This document shows positions 1 through 5,080 of a DNA stretch of 5,449 bases, piece by piece. The notes beneath the pieces are model-generated. The model was not told the origin of the DNA. It made no database searches and saw only the letters and a program-made list of their open reading frames with translations. The first letter of the stretch is position 1. Each line of letters begins with the position of its first letter. The position numbers and the translations under genes are program-made. Origin of the DNA: an uncultured Lachnospiraceae bacterium (GTDB taxonomy: Bacteria > Bacillota > Clostridia > Lachnospirales > Lachnospiraceae); the NCBI GenBank assembly GCA_934376945.1, contig CAKRPI010000122.1, positions 1 to 5,449 of the forward strand, in the 5' to 3' direction.

Positions 1-72
1 TGTCTTAACAGATACGCCTAAAAGTTCGGCAAAATCTTTTGGTTTATAATTTGTGATATTTGATGTGTTCAT
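1..72 (-). CDS. tnpA: IS607-type serine recombinase/transposase, N-terminal fragment (runs off left edge)
   Basis: Only the first 24 codons are in the window. They read MNTSNITNYKPKDFAELLGV and continue SVKT. The pattern YKPKxFAxLLGVSVKT is the start of the MerR-like helix-turn-helix at the N-terminus of IS607-family transposases, which are small serine recombinases usually followed by a TnpB/IscB-type gene. The catalytic serine domain would lie outside the window. The start at 70-72 is chosen because AAAGGAGA (plus-strand positions 81-88) sits 8 bases upstream. In IS607 elements the recombinase cuts and joins at the element ends without terminal inverted repeats, so the element boundary to the right cannot be placed by eye. 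A MerR-family regulator or a stand-alone resolvase is the alternative, but the YKPK...LLGVSVKT opening favours IS607. Family call is moderately firm; function of the full gene cannot be judged. Confidence 0.72.
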   Translation of the reverse strand, partial: MNTSNITNYKPKDFAELLGVSVKT

Positions 73-96
73 TTTAATGCTCTCCTTTGAGTATAT

Positions 97-138
97 TTAA
101 ACACATCTAATCATAATAGTCGATATATCAGGTTGCAT
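97..138 (-). CDS. Possible 13-residue leader peptide upstream of the IS607 recombinase
   Basis: ATG at 136-138 opens a frame reading MQPDISTIMIRCV and ending in TAA at 97-99, 24 bases before the recombinase start. The site AAGGAGG (146-152) is a full-length ribosome binding site with 7 bases of spacing, stronger than that of the recombinase itself. No function is recognised. It could be a translated leader coupled to recombinase expression, or the start of a gene truncated when the element inserted. The same DNA also reads in another frame as a short hydrophilic peptide (EEESIDLCRKMNKEDLICNL and a few more residues), so the call rests mainly on the ribosome binding site. Confidence 0.35.
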   Translation of the reverse strand: MQPDISTIMIRCV

Positions 139-171
139 ATAAGATCCTCCTTATTCATTTTCCGGCACAGG

Positions 172-474
172 TCAATGCTTTCTTCTTCGCAAATCCGTTA
201 TCTTACAGCTCTCCGTATATCTGCCGCCGCCAGTCGAATTTCCTGAGCCAGTGATGTTCATCAGTTTCCGCAGCATTTCATTGAGGTTGGCAATCAGATA
301 CAGATACAAGCGTAATTTTCAATTGTTTCCCCCATAATTCCTGCTTGTTTTATTGTACCAAGTCATCTGCGCAACCACCAGCCCTAAATGCATAAAAGCA
401 TCACTTTTTCTGCTTTTCTTTTTCCTTTCAAACCAAAAGTGTCGCAGTAATCGTTTTTAATCATTACTGCGACA
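172..474 (-). pseudogene. Decayed reading frame, possibly a remnant of a mobile-element gene
   Basis: On the minus strand one frame reads protein-like sequence for about 100 codons, broken by an in-frame TGA at 319-321. Before the stop it contains MHLGLVVAQMTWYNKTSRNY (from 393 downward), after it KLRLYLYLIANLNEMLRKLM, and it ends at TGA 172-174. There is no start codon with a ribosome binding site, and the upstream end passes through a perfect hairpin. I do not recognise the family. The position beside an IS607 element makes a broken mobile-element gene plausible, but this is inference. It may also be chance open frame. No intact gene is supported anywhere between 139 and 589. Confidence 0.22.
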
Positions 475-475
475 C
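439..475 (-). terminator. 13-bp perfect hairpin, probable terminator downstream of the ROK gene
   Basis: GTGTCGCAGTAAT (439-451) and ATTACTGCGACAC (463-475) are exact reverse complements separated by an 11-base AT-rich loop. Read on the minus strand the stem is followed by TTTTGGTTT, a weak U-tract. It lies about 115 bases after the ROK stop codon, the expected side for ending that transcript. On the plus strand the stem is followed after six bases by seven Ts, so it could work in both directions. The interrupted U-tract makes the terminator role less certain than that of the hairpin at 1839-1868. Confidence 0.5.
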
Positions 476-589
476 AAACTCTTTTTTTAATCGAATCAAA
501 CAAGCAGCAAAGCGAATTGCGCATATCCGCTTGACTATTTCGTTTTGAGATGCCAAATTGGTATCCTGAAAATCCGGAAATACGCGCAA

Positions 590-1819
590 TCACATTTTAA
601 TAAGCTTTTCCGGTTCTTCAAAGACATACTGGGCTGCAATCGCTGCTGCTCCAACTAAAATCGGATTTTCCGGAATTTCATTTAATTCTACCTGTAGGTT
701 CTCCCATATAATCGGACGCACACGTTCCTTGATCCGTTTTTTTACTTTTTCCAGCATATAATCTCCACCGATTTCAGCCAAAGCATCTCCAATGATCACC
801 AGTTCAGGATTTAGCTGATTGATCACATTAATAATTCCAACAGAGAGATACTCGCATATTTTATCAAACTCTTCTATTACAACGGTATCTTTTTTTTCTA
901 CTGCTGATTTCAATGTAGCAATGCTTAAATATCCTTTTTTTTCATACACTTCACGTACACAGGAGACTTCTCCCTTTTCCAGGCGTGAACGAATATTTCT
1001 CTTAAAGACAAGCAAGGAGCAATACATCTCCAAACACCCATAATTTCCACACTCACATCTTGGCCCCTGATAATTAATCGTTATGTGACCAATTTCTCCG
1101 GCAATTCCAAGGGCACCTTTCAAGAGGTATCCATTTGAAATACTTCCGCATCCAATCCCTTGTCCTGCTACAATATATGCCATTTCTTTGCTGGAAAGAT
1201 TTTTTCTGTAATTCCAAAGCTGTGCCAACGCACCTGCATTCGCATCATTCTCAATGTAAACAGGAATATCAAATCCCTCTTTCAGGATAGAACTAACAGT
1301 TACTCCATCCCAGCCAACAAGATTTGTAACAAAAACAATTTCATCCCCGTCTCTTTTATACGGACCTGGCACCGCAACCCCAACAGCCAATGTGGTAAAA
1401 TTTTTTTTGCTTTCCATTATTTCGTGGATTGCTTCTTTTATACGATGAATGCTGTCATAAACCGTATCTGTTTCTTCTAATTTATAATACTTTATTTCAT
1501 GAATTTCTCCTGATAGTCCAATCAGGCTTACACCAAAGTATTCTCGTGTTACCATGACTCCTACAACGCCAAATTTTTCACCATTAATGCGAATTCCTAT
1601 GGAACGTCTTCCCTTATCTCCAGCCAGAAGTCCATCCTCCACAACAATGCCTAAATCCATTAATTCTTTTACAATATTTGTAATCGTAGCACGCTGCAAT
1701 CCGGAAAGCTTCGCTATATCGGCTCTCGAGGCAAGGCCCTCCTGTCTCAATAATTTCAGAACCAGTGTACGATTAATCTTTTGTTGTTTTTCCTGATTTA
1801 TACTGTTATCACTCGTCAT
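590..1819 (-). CDS. ROK-family transcriptional repressor (NagC/XylR-like)
   Basis: A 409-residue sugar-responsive DNA-binding protein. Residues about 28-60 form a winged helix-turn-helix (SRADIAKLSGLQRATITNIV, then a wing near 60-75). Residues about 83-400 form the ROK fold. Visible family motifs are VGVAVPGP (146-153), the sugar-binding ENDANAGA segment (190-197), the glycine-rich GQGIGCG loop (219-225), GEIGH (241-245), and the zinc-binding CxCGxxGCLE cluster with Cys255, Cys257 and Cys262 plus His245. The DxGxT phosphate motif of ROK sugar kinases is not seen near residue 87, which fits a regulator and not a kinase. The start at 1817-1819 is chosen because AAAGGAG (1826-1832) lies 6 bases upstream; an in-frame upstream start at 1879 would run through the terminator hairpin and lacks such a site. 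It lies 67 bases downstream of the GH63 gene on the same strand, so the likely target is that gene's promoter, with a mono- or disaccharide as inducer. The specific sugar is unknown. Confidence 0.93.
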   Translation of the reverse strand: MTSDNSINQEKQQKINRTLVLKLLRQEGLASRADIAKLSGLQRATITNIVKELMDLGIVVEDGLLAGDKGRRSIGIRINGEKFGVVGVMVTREYFGVSLIGLSGEIHEIKYYKLEETDTVYDSIHRIKEAIHEIMESKKNFTTLAVGVAVPGPYKRDGDEIVFVTNLVGWDGVTVSSILKEGFDIPVYIENDANAGALAQLWNYRKNLSSKEMAYIVAGQGIGCGSISNGYLLKGALGIAGEIGHITINYQGPRCECGNYGCLEMYCSLLVFKRNIRSRLEKGEVSCVREVYEKKGYLSIATLKSAVEKKDTVVIEEFDKICEYLSVGIINVINQLNPELVIIGDALAEIGGDYMLEKVKKRIKERVRPIIWENLQVELNEIPENPILVGAAAIAAQYVFEEPEKLIKM

Positions 1820-1825
1820 TCGCAT

Positions 1826-1832
1826 CTCCTTT
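1826..1832 (-). promoter_or_regulatory. Ribosome binding site fixing the ROK start
   Basis: AAAGGAG on the minus strand, 6 bases from ATG at 1817-1819. A second in-frame ATG at 1823-1825 directly abuts the site and is too close to be used, so the protein most likely begins MTSDNS. Confidence 0.75.
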
Positions 1833-1838
1833 ATGAGC

Positions 1839-1868
1839 AAAAAGGTGCTGTACAAAATGTACAGCACC
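1839..1868 (-). terminator. Intrinsic terminator between the GH63 gene and the ROK gene
   Basis: An 11-bp perfect stem, GGTGCTGTACA (1844-1854) with TGTACAGCACC (1858-1868), has a 3-base loop and is followed on the minus strand by five Ts (1839-1843). It begins 18 bases after the GH63 stop codon and ends just before the ROK ribosome binding site. The U-tract is short, so read-through into the regulator gene is plausible. A palindromic protein-binding site is the alternative, but the adjoining T-run on the correct side favours a terminator. Confidence 0.8.
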
Positions 1869-1886
1869 CTCGCTCTCATTATCTTT

Positions 1887-4193
1887 CTATTTCATTTCCA
1901 ATCCTGTCTGAGTAGATGGATTCGTTTCTGCAAGTGCATCTTTATATAACATATAGTAAGCTGCCGCAGACCAGGAGAAGTTCTTTGTATGAAGTCCCTC
2001 ACCCGTCACCGGATTATAGTTCTCATGGATCGCTTCGTCAGTTAATACACCTTCTGCTCCATCAAATAACTTATAAGCCAGTTCTTTTGCTTCTTCTTCA
2101 TAACCATAGTTCTGAAGCGCTTCTACTCCATATAAAGCCTGATCCAGCCATACAGGACCTCTCCAGTAACGAGAAGGATTAAACTTGTCATTGTCAAAGG
2201 AAGCGGTTGGCATCGGAACTCTCAGGTTAAATTTACCTTCGTCCATCATGTTATCTTTAACTTTTTCTGCTCTGTCAGCCGGTGCAAGTTTTGCCCAAAG
2301 CGGCAGCCAGCCCTCTGTTCCTTTTCCTCTGTTTGTAAGGATCTTCTTCTCTGAACCATCTTCATTAATCTGCAAGTCATAGTAGAAGCCTGTTTCTTCA
2401 TCCCACATGTTCGTATTGATGTAATCAGCAAGAACTTTTGCTTCCTCCTCATATTTAGCAGCGTCCTCTGTTTTACCAAGCTCCTCAGCAATTGACTTCA
2501 GGAATCCTTTTTCTGCATAAAGCATAGCATTTAAGTCAACAGATTCCTGGTTCAGTGAGTAACCAACTACTTCGCCATCTGCATTTTTGTTTTCAAACAC
2601 AAGTACACCGATATCATCCGGTCCATTTCCTTCCTGGTCAAAGCGTGTTGCATTATCCATACCGCTCTCCCAGGCTGCTGCTGTAATAACTCTTGCAACA
2701 TCTACTAATGGCTTTCCTTCTTCATCAGTCAGGATATTTTTGTCTTCATCTTTCTGATAATGTGATTTATGAACCATGCCGCCGTATTCTGCGACACCAT
2801 TCTGATCTGTATCACGGTTAGTATACCACCAATTATGATATGCAGTCAACTTCGGATACATTTCTTCCAGGAATGCTTTATCTCCGCTTTCTTCATAAAC
2901 TTTCCATACGCCCCATGCAGAAAGTGGCGGTTTGGAGTTACGATAGTTTCCTGAATTTTCACCATAGCTGAAGCAGTCAATAATTGCTCCTGCATCCTGT
3001 GGACGTTCCGGATCATCTGCCTGAATCTGGTAATCAAACATACAACGGATTCCATCTTCTGCAACCTGCGGATCAAATGCGGCAATACCAGCTGCGTTTT
3101 TCCATGTATCCCATCCCCATACGCCAATAAATCCGGAGTAGGACATAGACGGAATCAGACCACTGTGTTTGAATTTACCAGCCGGACTTCTCCAGTTTGT
3201 GATCAATGTTTCCATAGCTTTTACCGTAGCATTTTTATATGGTTTTGCAACATCATCTTCTGTATCGAATGTTTTATCCAGATAGCCCTGCCATCTTGTT
3301 TCATTATCTGCAAATGCTTTCTCCGGATCTGCAAATAAGCCTTCTACTACTTCTGCCTCTTTTGCAGCCTCATCTGCTGTAAATGTGTAGCTTTCAGCAG
3401 TATATGTTACATATGGAGTTCCTTTTTCGATTGTGATCGGTTTTGTTGCTTTAGATACATAACTCATCTTGTCATCAGAAATATCTGTTGTTACTTCTTC
3501 GTTGTGACGAATTGTGTATTTTGTTTCCTCGGTAGTTGTCCATGCATCAGAATACTCTTTAAATCCAACCTGTACACCACTTTCGGAATCTTCAAATGTT
3601 GCATTTGTAGGATAGGATTCTCCCCATGCAACGTTCTCTGCGAAAAGCTTTCCTTCCCATTCTACATCGAGAACCAATGGCTCGTCTGAAAGGTTTTCAA
3701 TTGTTGTACGAACGTAGTTTGTTCTGTCACTTGCAAAGATTAATTCCAATGTTACTTTGTAATCATCACGCTGTTCATAGTACTGAAGTAATTTTCCAGG
3801 ATAGTATGCAACACGCGGCCATCTTACATTTTTCAGATCAATTTCTTCACCGTTTGCTCTTGTTAATTTCAGACGGCTGATACAATCAGATAAGTTGATA
3901 CCTGTATCTTGTCCAATAACCTGAGGTCCGGCAAATCCACCAAAGCACTCTAAATTGTCAAGTGAATGAAGATAATATCCGTGCCATGCCCCCATATCTG
4001 AAAATACATTGTACTTGTCAGTTGCATAGTGAGCATAAAGATTCTCGTTTACACGAGCTGTCACATCAAGTACATTTACAAAATCCTCCTGTGAATAACG
4101 GGATTCTGCCTGAACATTTACAGATCCTGCCATGCCGACAGCCATGCAAGCAACCATTGCAAGGCTAACCTTTTTGTTAATTTTCTTTTTCAT
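1887..4193 (-). CDS. Secreted GH63 alpha-glucosidase, YgjK-like
   Basis: A 768-residue glycoside hydrolase of family GH63, close in length and motif order to E. coli YgjK (about 780 residues), which cleaves alpha-1,3-glucosidic bonds such as nigerose. A Sec signal peptide covers residues 1-29 (KKKINKK, hydrophobic core, likely cut after VQA). The N-terminal beta-sandwich (about 35-290) carries FSDMGAWHGYYL (64-74). The (alpha/alpha)6 barrel (about 315-755) carries NWRSPAGK (333-340), GWDTWK (360-365), ERPQDAG (396-402), AAWESGMDNA (506-515), YWRGPVW (676-682) and HENYNPVTG (723-731). By alignment from memory, Asp513 matches the catalytic acid and Glu724 the catalytic base of YgjK. The loop DTDQNGVAEYG (461-471) matches the calcium-binding loop described in YgjK. 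There is no LPxTG anchor or carbohydrate-binding module, so the enzyme is probably released. It is the first gene of its transcript, with its own promoter and a terminator after it. The natural substrate cannot be read from the sequence; kojibiose, nigerose or a glucosyl-galactose type disaccharide are family precedents. No truncation or frameshift is seen. Confidence 0.93.
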   Translation of the reverse strand: MKKKINKKVSLAMVACMAVGMAGSVNVQAESRYSQEDFVNVLDVTARVNENLYAHYATDKYNVFSDMGAWHGYYLHSLDNLECFGGFAGPQVIGQDTGINLSDCISRLKLTRANGEEIDLKNVRWPRVAYYPGKLLQYYEQRDDYKVTLELIFASDRTNYVRTTIENLSDEPLVLDVEWEGKLFAENVAWGESYPTNATFEDSESGVQVGFKEYSDAWTTTEETKYTIRHNEEVTTDISDDKMSYVSKATKPITIEKGTPYVTYTAESYTFTADEAAKEAEVVEGLFADPEKAFADNETRWQGYLDKTFDTEDDVAKPYKNATVKAMETLITNWRSPAGKFKHSGLIPSMSYSGFIGVWGWDTWKNAAGIAAFDPQVAEDGIRCMFDYQIQADDPERPQDAGAIIDCFSYGENSGNYRNSKPPLSAWGVWKVYEESGDKAFLEEMYPKLTAYHNWWYTNRDTDQNGVAEYGGMVHKSHYQKDEDKNILTDEEGKPLVDVARVITAAAWESGMDNATRFDQEGNGPDDIGVLVFENKNADGEVVGYSLNQESVDLNAMLYAEKGFLKSIAEELGKTEDAAKYEEEAKVLADYINTNMWDEETGFYYDLQINEDGSEKKILTNRGKGTEGWLPLWAKLAPADRAEKVKDNMMDEGKFNLRVPMPTASFDNDKFNPSRYWRGPVWLDQALYGVEALQNYGYEEEAKELAYKLFDGAEGVLTDEAIHENYNPVTGEGLHTKNFSWSAAAYYMLYKDALAETNPSTQTGLEMK

Positions 4194-4198
4194 ACCTA

Positions 4199-4205
4199 CT
4201 CCTTT
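4199..4205 (-). promoter_or_regulatory. Ribosome binding site of the GH63 gene
   Basis: AAAGGAG on the minus strand with 5 bases to the ATG at 4191-4193. It supports the annotated start, which is also the residue that opens a normal signal peptide. Confidence 0.8.
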
Positions 4206-4212
4206 CGTAATC

Positions 4213-4237
4213 TAATTTCAGTTCACATCTGAAATTA
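4213..4237 (-). promoter_or_regulatory. 9-bp inverted repeat in the GH63 leader
   Basis: TAATTTCAG (4213-4221) and CTGAAATTA (4229-4237) are exact reverse complements with a 7-base loop, 7 bases upstream of the ribosome binding site. In RNA it would form a hairpin that could affect mRNA stability or translation; in DNA it could be an operator. No U-tract follows, so it is not a terminator. Confidence 0.45.
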
Positions 4238-4246
4238 CTTTTCCCC

Positions 4247-4308
4247 CAATCATTGTTCATTAACTTGATTTGTAAATATAATTTATTTGTTAATTGGATT
4301 AATGATTG
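4247..4308. promoter_or_regulatory. Imperfect 62-bp dyad just after the GH63 start of transcription, candidate operator
   Basis: The outer arms CAATCATT (4247-4254) and AATGATTG (4301-4308) are perfect inverted repeats. Continuing inwards, each strand reads CAATCATT, then TC, then ATTAAC with a small spacing difference. The AT-rich centre has ACAAAT twice on the minus strand, 17 bases apart. ROK repressors generally bind AT-rich inverted repeats near the promoter they control, and this one begins within a base or two of the predicted transcription start. Assignment to the ROK protein at 590-1819 is inference. Confidence 0.45.
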
Positions 4309-4315
4309 CTGCTTT

Positions 4316-4343
4316 AGTATAACACACGTTTTTCTTTTGTCAA
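4316..4343 (-). promoter_or_regulatory. Primary sigma-factor promoter of the GH63 gene
   Basis: On the minus strand TTGACA (4338-4343), a 16-base spacer, then TATACT (4316-4321), with TGT directly before the -10 giving an extended -10. Transcription would start near 4309, leaving a leader of about 115 bases. The match to consensus is strong, so regulation is more likely by repression than by activation. Confidence 0.82.
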
Positions 4344-4349
4344 CACCAT

Positions 4350-4367
4350 AAGTAATTTTTATTACTT
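4350..4367. repeat. 7-bp inverted repeat just upstream of the -35 box
   Basis: AAGTAAT (4350-4356) and ATTACTT (4361-4367) flank four Ts, 6 bases upstream of the -35 element. The position, roughly -42 to -58, would suit a second regulator. In AT-rich DNA a 7-bp repeat can occur by chance. Confidence 0.28.
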
Positions 4368-4370
4368 TTC

Positions 4371-4682
4371 AATATATTTTCCTTCTGCTTTTTATGCATA
4401 TTGTACATGTATTTGTTTCATATAATCTACTTGGTTCGTATTATCTGTTCATGTTGTCTAATTTTATATTATCTAACGAAACCAGATGCCAGGGTGTGCC
4501 AGGGTGCCCGGGCGGCAATAAAAAAGACCGCCTGTTATACACCAAAAGATGTAATAACCCATCGGTCCTAATTTTTATGAAAGCCTCACTGGCAAAGCTT
4601 AACTGGCGAATGCATTACTTTTAATAATTTTCCTATCGTTTTTCATTCTCGCTGTCATTTTGCAGGTCAATTATAATATTGC
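4371..4682. other. Non-coding spacer with a GC-rich patch
   Basis: No gene is supported on either strand here. Most of the stretch is AT-rich. The exception is 4487-4532, which has a tandem exact 10-mer (TGCCAGGGTG at 4487-4496 and 4497-4506), the palindrome GCCCGGGC (4506-4513), and GGCGG/CCGCC arms (4511-4515 and 4528-4532) around an A-rich 12-base loop. A second imperfect stem, GTTATACA with TGTAATAAC, follows. No U-tract follows the stems on either strand. The patch may be a remnant of an element end or an RNA structure; I cannot name it. Confidence 0.4.
4487..4506. repeat. Tandem duplication of a 10-mer
   Basis: TGCCAGGGTG occurs twice back to back. It stands out in base composition from the surrounding AT-rich spacer. 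No coding frame or known binding site explains it. Confidence 0.6.
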
Positions 4683-4865
4683 CTATCCACCACATACAAT
4701 TTTTTGATAATCCTTATTTTGTATTTTTTTGATTGCATTTGCTACCGGAATATAGGAAACCATATCATAACTCCAACGATACGTTCCATATCCATCCGGT
4801 TCAGCACTTTGCATCGTTTCAAATTCTGATCCCTCGTTCGATACCATAAAACCAATAGCTCCGTT
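4683..4865 (-). pseudogene. C-terminal fragment of an unrecognised gene, cut at an IS junction
   Basis: A 60-codon open stretch ends at TAG (4683-4685) and begins NGAIGFMVSNEGSEFETMQS, then passes through DGYGTYRWSYDMVSYIPVAN to a lysine-rich end (IKKIQNKDYQKIVCGG). Composition is that of a real protein, with aromatic and acidic residues spread normally. In the upstream direction the frame hits TAA at 4866-4868, inside transposase sequence on the other strand, so the N-terminal part appears to have been lost at the junction near 4860. An internal ATG (residue 7) with GGAG 11 bases upstream could start a 54-residue peptide, but a truncated gene is more likely. I do not recognise the family. 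It lies on the same strand as, and downstream of, the creatininase-family gene, so the two may once have been neighbours. Confidence 0.5.
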
Positions 4866-5046
4866 TTACTTCTCTCCTTGCTGCGATATCGTAAATAATG
4901 ACCTCAAAGATCTGACGGATGATAAAAGGAAAAATGGCTTCATTATTGATGACAGCCTTTTTAACCGTACCAGTGGTAAGAAAACAGAACTGAGGTCAAA
5001 GGTTTTCGATCATACCGATATGCGTGTAAAAAGGTATGACACCTAA
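4862..5046 (+). pseudogene. Internal fragment of an IS4-type DDE transposase, frameshifted
   Basis: Plus-strand codons from 4862 read RFTSLLA. A one-base loss near 4884 then shifts to the frame from 4885, which reads DIVNNDLKDLTDDKRKNGFI and then IDDSLFNRTSGKKTELRSKV, FDHTDMR, ending at TAA 5044-5046. IIDDS followed by KKTEL and KVFDH is the block around the first catalytic aspartate of IS4-type DDE transposases. The rest of the transposase, both catalytic residues further on, and both IS ends are missing, so this piece cannot move. It separates two gene fragments that read on the minus strand. Family placement is from motif memory; a related DDE family is possible. Confidence 0.72.
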
Positions 5047-5080
5047 GAAAATGATTCTTTTACATAACATGGTTTCTCAC

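Noticed and set aside
384..593. 69-codon minus-strand frame starting at GTG and overlapping the ROK stop
   Set aside because: It has no ribosome binding site, includes both arms of the 13-bp hairpin, and gives a cysteine- and lysine-rich product with no recognisable family; the overlap with the ROK stop looks incidental.
1844..1868. Palindrome considered as a ROK operator
   Set aside because: It is followed directly by five Ts on the strand and at the place expected for a terminator, and it is GC-richer than typical ROK operators.
1820..1879. Upstream start for the ROK protein adding 20 residues
   Set aside because: The extension would translate through the terminator hairpin, has no ribosome binding site, and the added residues do not belong to the ROK family; AAAGGAG at 1826-1832 points to 1819.
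4140..4150. Possible lipobox (MVAC) in the GH63 signal peptide
   Set aside because: The hydrophobic stretch before Cys16 is too short and the -3 residue is Met; a normal signal peptidase I site after VQA (residue 29) fits better.
4394..4624. 76-codon plus-strand frame in the spacer
   Set aside because: No ribosome binding site or recognisable motif; it runs through the GC-rich tandem repeat and looks like chance.
4963..5067. Minus-strand frame MLCKRIIFLGVIPFYTHIGM after the creatininase-family stop, with a weak AGGTGAG site
   Set aside because: It runs antisense into the transposase fragment and stops within about 24 codons; better explained as the shadow of the remnant.
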